This document shows positions 1 to 7,073 of a stretch of DNA of 17,708 nucleotides, piece after piece. The position numbers and the translations under genes were made by a program. The stretch lies in the NCBI GenBank assembly GCA_026770585.1, contig MU646439.1:180518-198225 (forward strand). Reading direction: 5' to 3'. The DNA comes from Baffinella frigidus (Eukaryota; Cryptophyceae; Cryptomonadales; Baffinellaceae). How positions within the stretch are numbered: the first letter of the stretch is position 1; each line of letters begins with the position of its first letter. Below the pieces are notes generated by a model. That model made no database searches, was not told the origin of the DNA, and saw nothing but the letters and a program-made list of their open reading frames with translations.

Positions 1-52
1 GAGAGGGGGGGAGAGAGAGCGAGAGAGAGAACGAGAGAGAGAACGAGAAGAG
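1..52. repeat. GA-rich microsatellite
   Basis: Near-pure GA dinucleotides with short G runs and interspersed CGAGAGA units. It continues off the left edge of the window. The rest of the sequence up to the first foldback element at 179 shows no recognisable feature. Confidence 0.9.
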
Positions 53-178
53 GGTCGCATCCTGAAAACACGGCAGCGTCAAGCTTCAACATATGGCAGG
101 TGAGGAGCATGGGCTGTGTGGGACACTAGCTCGAGAACCCCGAGGGGTTCATGACAGCGTTTTTGAGAGGGCGGGGTA

Positions 179-295
179 CAGGGGTACCTCGCTCATAAGA
201 AACCGCCTCCCCCTAGGACCCTTCAGTAGGCCTGTGCCTAGGGTCGTACGGTGGTACTTGGGGAGGGGCAGTTTCTTATAAGCGAGGTACCCCTG
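179..295. mobile_element. Foldback MITE, family A, copy 1
   Basis: The 117-bp element starts CAGGGGTACCTCGCTCATAA and ends with the inverse, ATAAGCGAGGTACCCCTG. It is flanked by TA at 177-178 and 296-297. The inverted ends run for about 30 bp, through GAAACCGCC on the left and GGCAGTTTC on the right. The centre holds CCTAGGACCCTTCAGTAGG and its partial inverse. TA flanks and ends starting CAG fit Tc1/mariner-type non-autonomous elements. That assignment is inference, because no transposase is present. Confidence 0.85.
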
Positions 296-326
296 TAGCA
301 GGCGTTTCAGGGGGTTCCATGATCTT

Positions 327-424
327 CCGAGGCGCGCCCAAAAAATCAAAGAACGGATTTCCGAAACATAATTAGAAGTGGGTTCACAAATGTGGTCTTT
401 TAGATGTTTTTGGGCGCACCTCGG
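327..424. repeat. 98-bp foldback with GC-rich ends, plus a third arm copy
   Basis: CCGAGGCGCGCCCAAAAAA at the left faces its near-inverse TTTTTGGGCGCACCTCGG at the right, with an AT-rich centre. A third copy of the left arm lies in direct orientation at 510-529. The third arm suggests either a second partial element or an intra-element duplication. Confidence 0.7.
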
Positions 425-820
425 GACATGTCGAAAGTCTCGTCTGGTTCTATGAAATCGAGTTTTTGGGGTCCAGATTCGTGAAATCGAGGTTTCTGTT
501 CGGCTTGTTCCGAGGCGCGCCCAAAAAATGTCAATTCCCGAGGGGGGCCAAGCGGCCTATTTTGTGTAGGAACACGTTGACCTGCAAGCTGTGACATAGG
601 GGACCTTATTGTGAAGTTGTAGCCCTCGGGAAACTAAAAAACTTTGCCGTTGGAACCGGTATGTCACAGGTTGCATGGAAAGAGTCACAGGGGCTCTACC
701 GTCGTTCTGGGGTCCCGAGGCGGGCCCGTCGGGACCACCGTGGGACGCTCAGGGCAGTAACTTCTGACCCAAAGGGCTGATTTCACTGTTCTCGACGGTT
801 CTGGAATCCCATGGATGCGT
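425..820. other. No gene seen; mostly unique sequence
   Basis: Apart from the extra foldback arm at 510-529 and a short direct repeat TGAAATCGAG (453 and 483), I see no structure. Around 715-735 there is one instance of the CCCGAGGCGGGCCCGTC motif, which becomes common after 1960. Open frames here are short and show no recognisable protein similarity. Confidence 0.5.
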
Positions 821-951
821 CTCTCTCTCTCTCTCTCTCTCTCAAAAAGCACGGTCTCTGTCTCTGTCTCTCTCTCTCTCGCTCTGTCTCTCTGTCTCTG
901 TCTCTGTCTCTGTCTCTGTCTCTGTCTCTCTCTCGCGGGAGACATCTTTCT

Positions 952-990
<39 letters not shown>
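821..990. repeat. CT microsatellite with TCTGTC hexamers
   Basis: Two pure CT runs (821-843 and 957-988) flank a TCTGTC-rich section (858-932). The segment CTCTCAAAAAGCACGGT occurs after both CT runs (840-856 and 985-1001). This suggests the whole block arose by duplication of a CT-plus-tail unit. The leucine/serine-rich frames on both strands are by-products of the repeat. Confidence 0.9.
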
Positions 991-991
<1 letters not shown>

Positions 992-1044
992 AAGCACGGT
1001 GCATTGATCCCTTCCTCCCGTTCGCCAACTCCTTGCCCTGCATA

Positions 1045-1174
1045 CAGGGGTACCTTGCTCATCAGAAAACGCCCCCCCCCTAGGACCCTACAGTAGGCCT
1101 TCATGTATGCCTAGGGCCCTACGGAGGTGCTAGCTAGGGGGCGGGCCGTTTGTTATGAGCGAAGTACCTCGCTG
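1045..1174. mobile_element. Foldback MITE, family A, copy 2 (degenerate right end)
   Basis: TA at 1043-1044 and 1175-1176. The left end CAGGGGTACCTTGCTCATCA matches family A. The right end has decayed (TTATGAGCGAAGTACCTCGCTG). The internal core CCTAGGACCCTACAGTAGG is intact. The right-end mutations suggest an older insertion than copy 3. Confidence 0.8.
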
Positions 1175-1185
1175 TAAACCGCCTA

Positions 1186-1303
1186 CAGGGGTAGCTCGCT
1201 CATAAGAAACCGCCCCCCCCTAGGACCCTACAGTAGGACCATGTCTAGGGTCCTATGGTGGTCCTAGGGAGGGAGGCGGTTTCTTATGAGCGAGGTACCC
1301 CTG
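1186..1303. mobile_element. Foldback MITE, family A, copy 3
   Basis: 118 bp with TA at 1184-1185 and 1304-1305. The ends are nearly perfectly inverted: left CAGGGGTAGCTCGCTCATAA, right TTATGAGCGAGGTACCCCTG. The core CCTAGGACCCTACAGTAGG is present. It lies only 9 bp after copy 2. Confidence 0.88.
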
Positions 1304-1305
1304 TA

Positions 1306-1366
1306 GACCATGGTCCTACTGTAGGGTCCTAGGGGGGGGCGGTTTCTTATGAGCGAGGTACCCCTG
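1306..1366. mobile_element. Family A half-element
   Basis: This is a right half only. It runs from GACCATGGTCC through CTACTGTAGGGTCCTAGG to the standard end TTATGAGCGAGGTACCCCTG, followed by TA at 1367-1368. It is an inverted copy of the left half of copy 3 and touches that element directly. The three arms of 1186-1366 can therefore pair in alternative ways. Confidence 0.75.
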
Positions 1367-1389
1367 TAAACAAACTAGACACCCCCGGA

Positions 1390-1525
1390 CCCAAACGTCC
1401 TGCGGTCTGGTTTCCGATTGTTCACCGATGTTTATTCCCCAGTGCCCACGGCCCAATAGACTACAAACCTCTCATCCAGGCCGTGAAGCAAGGCTGGAAG
1501 TTTGGCCTGGTGGGAACCCCCCCCC
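1390..1525 (+). pseudogene. Possible coding remnant, unidentified
   Basis: One frame stays open across this stretch. It reads as a mixed-composition peptide including SAHGPIDYKPLIQAVKQGW, followed by KFGLVGT and then a proline run from poly-C. Unlike the other open frames here, it is not a translated simple repeat. I do not recognise a family, no start codon or splice context is convincing, and part of it (1415-1464) is a repeated 50-bp segment. It may be an exon fragment or a transposon gene scrap, or it may be open by chance. Confidence 0.2.
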
Positions 1526-1621
1526 CCCTCCCACCACCTCTCAACTCTGCTAGAACCCTGCTTCAGCCCCGCGATTGTTCACCAAGGTTTATTCCCCAGT
1601 GCCCACGGCCCAATAGACTAC
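1415..1621. repeat. 50-bp direct duplication, second copy broken by family A
   Basis: The copies are at 1415-1464 and 1572-1621, starting CGATTGTTCACC and ending CCAATAGACTAC, with about three differences. In the second copy the sequence switches to family A exactly at the TA of GACTA. The first copy continues instead into ACAAACCTCTC. The first copy therefore gives a partial empty site for the insertion at 1621. Confidence 0.85.
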
Positions 1622-1743
1622 AGGGGTACAGGTACCTCGCTCATAAGAAACTGCCCCCCCCGTAGGACCACCATACGACCCTGGGCATAGGCCTACTGTA
1701 GGGTCCTAGGGGGGCGCGGTTTCTTATGAGCGAGGTACCCCTG
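1621..1743. mobile_element. Foldback MITE, family A, copy 5
   Basis: 123 bp with TA at 1619-1620 and 1744-1745. The left end carries a small internal duplication, CAGGGGTACAGGTACCTCGC. The right end is standard. The core is present in inverse form, CCTACTGTAGGGTCCTAGG. The right TA is also the left TA of the next element. Confidence 0.87.
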
Positions 1744-1745
1744 TA

Positions 1746-1860
1746 GCTCTGCCTCACTTTCATTCTGGCTCGTCCTGAAGGCTTTCTATTCGCCCTTTTG
1801 TACTGGATGTCTGCGCTAAAATGCCTTGAAGGGCGAGCCAGAATGAAACTCAGGCAGAGC
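1746..1860. mobile_element. Foldback MITE, family G
   Basis: 115 bp flanked by TA at 1744-1745 and 1861-1862. Inverted ends of about 38 bp run from GCTCTGCCTCACTTTCATTC on the left to GAATGAAACTCAGGCAGAGC on the right, around a short unique loop. The first six bases, GCTCTG, match the ends of the element at 6928, but the rest differs. Confidence 0.85.
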
Positions 1861-2295
1861 TAGATAGAACACCCCACCGCTCCTGTCCTGGACTAGGTCT
1901 TCACATTCGGCCATTCCGGCGACACGGGTTTCTCGCGCCCACACCACCCCGCGCGACCACTGTCCCGAGGCGGGCCCGTCCGTCCCGAGGCGGGCCTATC
2001 CGTCCGTCCCGATGCGGGCCTATCCGTCCTGAGGCGGGCCTATCCATCCCGAGGCGGGCCCATCCGTCCCGAGGCGGGCCTATCCATCCCGAGGCGGGCC
2101 CGTCAGCTGAAGGGGCGGAGCGAGAGGGCCTGGAGGACCCCGTCGGCGCGCCCGATGAGGACTGTGCGCTGCTCCTGCTTTCGGGGATGAGGGTTCAGGG
2201 TTGAGGGTCCCGAGGCGGGCCTATCCATCCCGAGGCGGGCCCATCCGTCCCGAGGCGGGCCTATCCATCCCGAGGCGGGCCTATCCATCCCGACG

Positions 2296-2443
2296 ACTGC
2301 AACCTCTTGGCCCGCCCTGTCCATCTATTCTTTTTTAAAACGAATTTGGGCCTAAAAGACAGCTTTTGGTACCGAAAAAAAGACAAAAGCATTTTTGAAC
2401 GATACTTTGAGGGATCTTTGAGTGTGAGGCGGGCCCGTGCGTT
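2296..2443. other. AT-rich spacer
   Basis: This AT-rich stretch separates two GC-rich minisatellite blocks. It contains AAAAGACAGCTTTTGG and a weak inverse near 2380-2395. No coding potential or clear element ends are visible. Confidence 0.4.
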
Positions 2444-2495
2444 CCGATGAGAACTGTGCGCTGCTCCTGCGTTCGGGGAGTAGGGTTCAGGGTTT

Positions 2496-2647
2496 CATCC
2501 GGGGACGTCTTTAATTTAAAAGAAAATGGATCCCTATGTGTTCATAGGAGTTCGACGAAGGTTAATTAGGGCCCTAAGCAAATTTAATTAGGGCCAGAAT
2601 CCGGTTTGATAGTCCATTTTCGTCAAAATTAAACATGTCCCCGGATG
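2496..2647 (+). mobile_element. Foldback MITE, family D, copy 1
   Basis: 152 bp. The left end CATCCGGGGACGTCTTTAAT faces the right end ATTAAACATGTCCCCGGATG. A second copy with the same orientation and length lies at 17188-17339, about 14.7 kb away. Both sit inside telomere-like sequence. The interior (ATGGATCCCTATGTGTTCAT, TTAATTAGGGCC) is conserved between copies. Confidence 0.88.
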
Positions 2648-2835
2648 AGGTTGAGGGTCCCTAGGCGGGCCTATCCATCCCGAGGCGGGCCCGTGCGTGC
2701 CGATGAGGACTGTGCGCTGCTCCTGGTTTAGGGATTAGGGTTTAGGGTTGAGGGTCGGGCCCCTCCGTCCCGCGGCGGGCCCATCCATCCCGAGGCGGGC
2801 CTATCCATCCCGAGGCGGGCCCATCCATCCCGCGG

Positions 2836-2957
2836 GGGATCCGGCCAACCGCTTAGATCTATCCCGGGCGGGGCCGAAAGTGGACACGTGGTCTAAAGTG
2901 GACGTGCCTTGTGTAAAGTCACTCCGAGTCCTTCTATGTGGGGCTTGACCCCAGAAA
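2836..2957. other. Unique spacer, no feature seen
   Basis: GC-rich sequence leaving the minisatellite. It contains a short direct repeat (AAAGTGGAC at 2877 and 2894). No gene or element ends were recognised. Confidence 0.4.
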
Positions 2958-3027
2958 GGCCCTAGGGTTTAGGGTCTAGGTTTTAGGGTTTAGGGTTTAG
3001 GGTTACAACGTGAAGGTTTAGGGTTCT
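2958..3027 (+). repeat. Interstitial TTTAGGG-type telomeric repeats
   Basis: Short run of GGGTTTAGGGTCTAGG, TTTTAGGGTTTAGGG and similar heptamers on the plus strand. The orientation matches the terminal tract at the right edge. Confidence 0.8.
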
Positions 3028-3078
3028 GAATTCGGAATCCTCTGCACCACGCCCGATGAGAACTAATGCGCTGCTCCT

Positions 3079-3164
3079 GGAAGCCCTAGGCAGGTCCTAG
3101 GGCTCTACGGTAGGGCGTATGAGCCTACTGGCCACTTAAGGGATATCATGCCACTTAAGGGATA
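3079..3164 (+). mobile_element. Family F element, left-truncated, right end duplicated
   Basis: GGAAGCCCTAGGCAGGTCCT, the core (CTACGGTAGG) and GTATGAGCCTACTGGCC match the family F copy at 12909. The right end CCACTTAAGGGATA occurs twice in succession (3132-3145 and 3151-3164). The left TATCCCTTAAGTGGCC end is missing. The doubled terminus could come from one insertion abutting another or from a small tandem duplication. Confidence 0.8.
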
Positions 3165-3184
3165 CATTCCGAGACGGGTCCTAG

Positions 3185-3393
3185 CCACACGAGAACGCTA
3201 GAGGGGCCTATTTATATGTAAAAGACAATTGTAAAGATTTGTACCAGGATAAGGTAAAGTAACCTCGTGCCTGGTAAAAATTATACCAGACGCCAGGTTA
3301 CTTTTATCTTATCCTGGTACAAATTTGAGTATTTGTGTGGTAAAGACTTTATGTATTCGGTTTTAAATAGGCCCCCCTAGCATTCTCGAGTGG
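3185..3393. mobile_element. Foldback element, family B, copy 1
   Basis: 209 bp. The left end CCACACGAGAACGCTAGAGG faces the right end CCTAGCATTCTCGAGTGG, and CCTATTTA/TAAATAGG continue inward. A second, inner stem starts GTACCAGGATAAGG (3241) and closes CTTATCCTGGTAC (3308-3320), so the element folds as a long interrupted hairpin. GTATTTGTGTGGTAA near the right side recurs in the other B copies and in elements near 7530 and 14120. Confidence 0.87.
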
Positions 3394-3417
3394 TAGCAGC
3401 ACCGTGCGCTGCTCCTG

Positions 3418-3505
3418 CTCAGGTTTGAGGTTCAAGATTTGGTGTTCACGGTGTAGGGTTCGCGGTTTGAGGTTTAGGGTTGAGGGGTCAGGGTTTAGGG
3501 TCACA
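3418..3505 (+). repeat. Degenerate telomere-like repeats
   Basis: Loose 6-8-bp units such as GGTTTGAGGTTCAAGATTTG, GGTTTAGGGTTGAGGGGTCA and GGGTTTAGGG. They are in plus orientation but strongly diverged. Confidence 0.6.
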
Positions 3506-3507
3506 CT

Positions 3508-3553
3508 CGCACCTCGACAAAGTCGACGACGCACACAGCCGTGTCCCGTAGTA

Positions 3554-3593
<40 letters not shown>

Positions 3594-3913
3594 ACTCTCA
3601 CTCTCTCTCTCTCTCTTCTCTCTCTCTATCGCTCTCTCTCTACTTCCCTCTCCACTGATGGGCACAAACGCACCTCGACAAAGTCGACGACGCACACCCC
3701 CGTGTCCCGTAGGGTCCCCTAGGACCCTATAGGGGACCCTACAGTAGGCCTATGCCTAGGGCCCTATGGTGGCACTCCTCCTCTCAAGGAGAGGGGGTGT
3801 AACCCTCTCTCTACTCCTCTCTCTCTCTCTCTCTCTCTCTTCCCCCCTCTCTCTCTACTCCTCTCTCCATCTCTCTCTCTCTCTACTACTCCTCTCTCTC
3901 TCTCTCTCTCTAC

Positions 3914-3950
<37 letters not shown>

Positions 3951-3984
3951 CCTCTCGCACCTCGACAAAGTCGACGACGCACAC
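3508..3984 (+). repeat. Triplicated 29-bp segment flanking CT microsatellites
   Basis: CGCACCTCGACAAAGTCGAC followed by GACGCACAC occurs identically at 3508-3536, 3669-3697 and 3956-3984. CT-rich tracts fill about 3555-3650 and 3797-3949. The repeating structure is segment plus CT block, with unequal spacing (161 and 287 bp) as expected for microsatellite length change. Confidence 0.88.
3709..3776. mobile_element. Family A core fragment
   Basis: Contains the inner part of family A: CCTAGGACCCTATAGGGGAC, CCCTACAGTAGGCCTATGCC and GGGCCCTATGGTGG. It lacks the CAGGGGTACC ends. It is a truncated or rearranged element embedded in the CT repeat region. Confidence 0.7.
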
Positions 3985-4025
3985 CGCCTCCTCGCCCCCC
4001 CCTCCCAGCGCCTGTACAGGGGTTG

Positions 4026-4580
4026 AGTATTTAGTATTTAGTATTTAGGGTGCAGGGTTGAGGGTTTCGTGGCTGAGATGTCCACACCTCCCAGGGTTTC
4101 GGGCGCAGGGTCAGGGTTTCTGGTGTGAGGTTTGGGGTCTAGGATTTAGGGTTTCGGGAGGAGAACGGGCCCGCCTCGGGACCAGGAGGTACAGGGGTAC
4201 CATTTTTCTGGTGTAAGGTTTGGGGTCTAGGACAACCCAGTTTGGGGCGAGCCTGAGGCGGGCCCGTTTCTCAAGGCGCGTAGCCGCCGAGGGGGGTAAT
4301 GGCACTAGCGCCAACGCCAAACCCTCGCGGTGATGGCATTGGAGCCATTTGCAGCTCCTCACCGCCGCCACCGATGTCACACCGCACGGGTTCAGTATTT
4401 AGTATTAGTATTGAGGGTGTAGGGTTGAGGGTTTTCGTGGCTGGGATGTCCACACTTCCCAGGGTTTCGGGCGCAGGGTCAGGGTTTCTGGTGTAGGGTT
4501 TGGGGTCTAGGGCAACCCCGTTTGGAGCAGGTCTGAGGCCGGCCCGTTTCTTAGAGGAGGAGAACGGACCCGCCTCGGGA
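4026..4580 (+). repeat. Duplicated telomere-like block, spacing about 368 bp
   Basis: The segment from GTATTTAGTATTTAG through GTGGCTGAGATGTCCACACC and GGGTTTCGGGCGCAGGGTCA to GGTTTGGGGTCTAGG at 4026-4140 recurs at about 4394-4510. The following AACCCAGTTTGGGGCGAGCC section (4234-4275) matches 4514-4553. The first copy has an extra 60-70 bp containing AGGAGAACGGGCCCGCCTCG and a second GGTTTGGGGTCTAGG. That extra part resembles 4556-4580, so the block was assembled by several rounds of duplication. Confidence 0.8.
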
Positions 4581-4812
4581 CCAGGGTTCAGGGTGTAGGA
4601 TTTAGGGACCAGGGTTCAGGGTCTAGGGACCAGGGTTCAGGGTCTAGGATTTAGGACCAGGGTTCAGGGTCTAGGATTTAGTCCCAATGTACCCGAGGCG
4701 GGCCCATTCTCCTCCCGAGACCCTAAATCCTAGACCCTGAACCCTACACGTACAGGGGTACATTGGAGCGATTTGCAGCTCCTCACCACCGCCACCGATG
4801 TCACGCCGCACG
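4337..4812 (+). repeat. 52-bp direct repeat, spacing 424 bp
   Basis: CATTGGAGCCATTTGCAGCT and the following CACCGCCGCCACCGATGTCA are found at 4337-4388 and, with few changes, at 4761-4812. With the preceding entry this shows nested duplication of this subtelomeric section. Confidence 0.8.
4571..4760 (+). repeat. Tandem telomere-variant units followed by an inverted copy
   Basis: Four units of GACCAGGGTTCAGGGTCTAG, most with GATTTAG, fill 4579-4682. At 4719-4751 the same sequence appears on the opposite strand (GACCCTAAATCCTAGACCCT, GAACCCTACAC). This is one of only two places where telomere-like sequence is reversed. It creates a potential hairpin of about 40 bp per arm. Confidence 0.78.
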
Positions 4813-4828
4813 CCAACGTTCCAGGGTA

Positions 4829-5016
4829 CAGTGCACCTACCCTAACACAGGCTACCGTAACACATACTTACCCTCCACACATACTCCTTCGGCCGGCCCC
4901 CGATTTCCCCCTGCAAGGAAATATGCCTGAAGGGTGGATACCATAACGCATACCTACCCTCCACACATACTCAATCAGTCCGGCCCCGACGGGTATGTGT
5001 TAGGGTAGGTCCACTG
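4829..5016. mobile_element. Tc1/mariner-like MITE with CAGTG ends
   Basis: 188 bp, flanked by TA at 4827-4828 and 5017-5018. The left end CAGTGCACCTACCCTAACAC faces the right end GTGTTAGGGTAGGTCCACTG (one mismatch in 20). TA target duplication with CAGTG termini is the typical Tc1/mariner arrangement. The inside has a direct duplication: ACACATACTTACCCTCCACA (about 4860) and ACGCATACCTACCCTCCACA (about 4951), each followed by a CGGCCCCGA-type motif. No transposase is present, so it is non-autonomous. Confidence 0.87.
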
Positions 5017-5028
5017 TACACTGTCTAG

Positions 5029-5062
5029 CAGTAGGCCTGTGCCGGGGGCCCTATGGTGGTTC
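5029..5062. mobile_element. Truncated family A core
   Basis: CAGTAGGCCTGTGCCGGGGG and CCCTATGGTGGTTC match the central part of family A, without ends. It directly abuts the complete copy at 5065. Confidence 0.7.
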
Positions 5063-5064
5063 TA

Positions 5065-5180
5065 CAGGGGTACCTCGCTCATAAGAAACCGCCCCCCCCA
5101 GGACCCTACAGTAGGCTTATGCCTAGGGCCCTACGGTGTTCCTAGGGGGCGGGCAGTTTCTTGTGAGCGAGGTACCCCTG
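5065..5180. mobile_element. Foldback MITE, family A, copy 7
   Basis: 116 bp with TA at 5063-5064 and 5181-5182. Left end CAGGGGTACCTCGCTCATAA, right end TTGTGAGCGAGGTACCCCTG, one mismatch. The internal core reads CCAGGACCCTACAGTAGG. Confidence 0.88.
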
Positions 5181-5182
5181 TA

Positions 5183-5342
5183 GCGGAGGACTTATGTGGA
5201 TGCGACTCTGGTACACACGTTTTCTATTGGTGTCTTAAAACATAAGTGTTATATAAGTGTTCCAAAACCTTTTTAAAAAGGGCTGTAGAGCCATGGATTG
5301 TAAGTTTTGTACCACGTCGCGTCCCAATAACTCCTTCTCCAA
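5183..5342. other. AT-rich spacer, no feature assigned
   Basis: Contains a weak hairpin (CTTATGT at 5189, ACATAAG at 5239) and GTTTTGTACCACG, reminiscent of the GTACCAGG motif of family B. It may be the edge of an older B-type element. The open frames crossing into element B2 are not conserved between B copies as proteins. Confidence 0.35.
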
Positions 5343-5533
5343 CCACTCGAGAATGCTGGAGGGTCCTATTTACATGTGGGGTTGTAAATATTTGTACCAG
5401 GATAGGGTGTTCCAACCTCGCGCCTGGCCAATACATGGCTAGTTACGTGCCCAATCAACGAAAGTTACTACACAAATGCCCACTTTTAAAAGCACATCGG
5501 TTCTAAATAGGCCCCTCTAGCATTCTCGTGTGG
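5343..5533. mobile_element. Foldback element, family B, copy 2
   Basis: 191 bp. Left end CCACTCGAGAATGCTGGAGG, right end CCTCTAGCATTCTCGTGTGG. The left arm has TTTGTACCAGGATAGGG and CCAACCTCGCGCCTGG, matching the right arm of copy 3 in inverse. The right half has AGTTACTACACAAATGCCCA. The inner GTACCAGG stem present in copy 1 is one-sided here, so the centre has been rearranged. Confidence 0.83.
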
Positions 5534-5570
5534 TTCCTCGCCCGTTGGCGTTCGGTATCCTTACCTGCAG

Positions 5571-5640
5571 CGCTTGAATAACCCCTAAGCGATAGGACCT
5601 AGGACCCTACGGTAGGAAACCCGTAAGGTCATAGGGGGAT
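5571..5640 (-). repeat. Family E segment, copy 1 (reverse)
   Basis: Reads on the minus strand as the conserved E order: CCTACCGTAGGGTCCTAGG, then TCCTATCGCTTAGGGGTTAT and TCAAG. The three other E copies are on the plus strand (about 7103, 13935 and 14660). Confidence 0.75.
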
Positions 5641-5704
5641 GAAGATGTCCGGGCGCGGAGATGTCTTGCCCCTGCCCTCTCAAGCCTAACACCAACCCAT
5701 CTCT

Positions 5705-6200
5705 TCCCGAGGCGGGCCATCTGGCAAAGTATTTTAAAACTGACTATATTTCCTGTGGTACAAACGCTGTAGGGCGTTACCTGCAGCGCTGGTCCTGAGG
5801 CGGGCCCGTCCCTCCCCGAGGCGGGCCCGTCAGATTCGGAGGCGGGCCATTTGGTAAAAAAAAACTGAGTACATTACGTCTGGTACAACCGCTGTAGGGC
5901 GTTGCCTGCAGCGCGGGTCCCGAGGCGCGCCCGTCCCGCCCCGAGGCGGGCCATGTGGTACAACGGCAAGGATGAACTGAGCACCAACAAAACTGAGTAC
6001 ATGACGTCGGTCCTGAGGCGGGCCCGTCCCTCCCTGGGGACCCCGAGGCGGGCCCGTCCGGATCTGAGGCGTGGCTTTTGCACCAGAGTCGCGTCCAAAT
6101 TAGCCCTAATCCCCCAGCAGGCTTTCGGGACTACCTGCAGCGCGGGTCCCGAGACGGGTCCTGAGGCGGGCCCGTCCCGCCCCGAGGCGGGCCCGTCCGA
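5705..6200 (+). repeat. GC-rich tandem units of about 105-130 bp
   Basis: Each unit contains GAGGCGGGCCATNTGG, an AACTGAGTACATNACG-type AT-rich part, a GGTACAACCGCTGTAGGGCG part, TACCTGCAGCGCGGGTCC and CCGAGGCGGGCCCGTCC. Units start near 5708, 5840, 5943 and 6060. They vary in which segments they retain. The long minus-strand open frame over this area is made from these repeats. Confidence 0.8.
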
Positions 6201-6235
6201 CTCGGCGGCGTGGAAGGAGGACCGCGCGAGGACCG

Positions 6236-6370
6236 CGTGCGGGAGGTCGCCTGTTTTCGGGGGTTGTTTGGGGGGTGAGGTTGAGGGTGTAGAGAACCCG
6301 AATCCTTTTTTTACCAAATGGCCCGCCTTGGGAAGGCATGGGCCCGCCTCGGGACCCCGAACCCCTAGGG
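6236..6370 (+). repeat. Partial copy of the 6734 block
   Basis: GGGAGGTCGCCTGTTTTCGG followed by GGGTTGTTTGGGGGGTGAGG resembles both halves of the duplicated block downstream, joined differently. It also holds a reversed GC motif, GGGCCCGCCTCGGG, near 6341. Confidence 0.6.
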
Positions 6371-6885
6371 TGAGGTTGAGGGTGTAGATAAGGGCCACGA
6401 CCAGCCTCGAGTAATCAGCAAAGTTTGGCGACCTCCCGCACCGCGTGAGGGAGGTCGCCTGTTTTCGGGGGTTGGGGCTTGGGCTGAGTTCTTTCTGGAG
6501 GCGACAGGCAAAATCCGGTATGTGGCTTTCGGCGGATGAGGGATTTGGTTTAAGGGTTTGCGAGAGAGCAAAAACCGTCGAAATGCGCTGATTTTTCCTG
6601 GTACAGTTGACGATTTGACCACTTTTATATGGTAAAAGTTGATCCTGGACCATTTTTGGGGTCAGGATTTGTTCGGAGGCGGGCCCGTGGAAGGGGGAGC
6701 GCGAGAGAATGTTTTGGCGGGTTGTTTGGGGGGTGAGGTTTAGGGGGTCGAGAAAGGCCACGGTCAACCTCAAGTAAACAGCAAATTTGGGCGATCTCCC
6801 GCGCCGCGTGAGGGAGGTCGCCTGTTGTCGGGGGTTGGGGCTTGGGCTGAGTTCTTTCTGGAGGCGACAGGCAAAATCCGGTATG
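6371..6885 (+). repeat. 152-bp direct duplication, spacing 363 bp
   Basis: 6371-6522 and 6734-6885 match from TGAGGTTGAGGGTGTAGA through GCGACCTCCCGCACCGCGTG, AGGGAGGTCGCCTG and GAGGCGACAGGCAAAATCCG to GTATG. Each copy has an internal hairpin (GCGACCTCCC / GGGAGGTCGC). The spacing of 363 bp is 121 codons, so the same minus-strand frame stays open through both copies and gives a misleading 349-codon open frame with an internal repeat. Confidence 0.87.
6523..6733. other. Spacer between the two 152-bp copies
   Basis: AT-richer sequence with GGTACAGTTGACGATTTGACC and a weak inverse near 6635-6650, then one GAGGCGGGCCCGTGG motif. No gene recognised. Confidence 0.4.
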
Positions 6886-6927
6886 CCACGGCCAGGCTCG
6901 AGCAGGCAGGGGAACCGTCGCATCCTA

Positions 6928-7070
6928 GCTCTGTCCCACTCGATTTCGTCTCATTATTAAAAACATTTAGCCGTAGATGGACAGTTAATTTGTACTGGAG
7001 ATTCTCCTTTAAAACTAATAATGCCGGCTAAATGTTTTTGATGATGAGACGAAATCAAGTGGAACAGAGC
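6928..7070. mobile_element. Foldback MITE, family H
   Basis: 143 bp. The left arm begins GCTCTGTCCCACTCGATTTC, the right arm ends GAAATCAAGTGGAACAGAGC. Arms are about 45 bp with roughly five mismatches, mainly transitions, and extend to AACATTTAGCC / GGCTAAATGTT. A TA precedes it (6926-6927); on the right the matching dinucleotide is TG, probably a mutated TA. The loop has no coding content. Confidence 0.85.
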
Positions 7071-7073
7071 TGG

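Larger units (their letters stand above)
2152..2756 (+). repeat. Dispersed 55-bp direct repeat
   Basis: CGATGAGGACTGTGCGCTGC followed by TCCTG and a telomere-like GGGTTCAGGGTTGAGGGTC occurs at about 2152-2207, 2444-2495 and 2701-2756. Shorter relatives lie at 3053-3079 and 3398-3418. Each copy joins the GC-rich minisatellite to telomere-like sequence. This looks like a subtelomeric unit spread by unequal exchange. Confidence 0.8.
1963..2835 (+). repeat. 21-bp GC-rich minisatellite, four blocks
   Basis: The unit is approximately CCCGAGGCGGGCCTATCCAT with alternation of CTATCCATC, CCATCCGTC and CCGTCCGTC. Blocks lie at 1963-2105, 2207-2295, about 2655-2702 and 2757-2835. They are separated by copies of the CGATGAGGACTGTGCGCTGC segment and by element D1. 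The unit is 21 bp, so reading frames pass through it; the glycine/proline/arginine frames here are not evidence of genes. Confidence 0.9.

Noticed and set aside
685-1104. Arg/Glu- and Ser/Leu-rich frames over CT/GA tracts (also 3404-4026)
   Set aside because: They are pure translations of dinucleotide and hexanucleotide repeats on both strands.
5224-5506. Similar peptides in frames at 5224-5506 and 14168-14422
   Set aside because: The similarity follows from the shared family B arms (GTACCAGGATAGGG and CCTCGCGCCTGG). Both strands are open and the flanking peptide is not conserved.
5874-6923. 349-codon minus-strand open frame with internal peptide repeats
   Set aside because: It runs through GC-rich tandem units and two 152-bp copies spaced 363 bp apart, a multiple of three. 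The peptide repeat is simply the DNA repeat, and no domain is recognisable.
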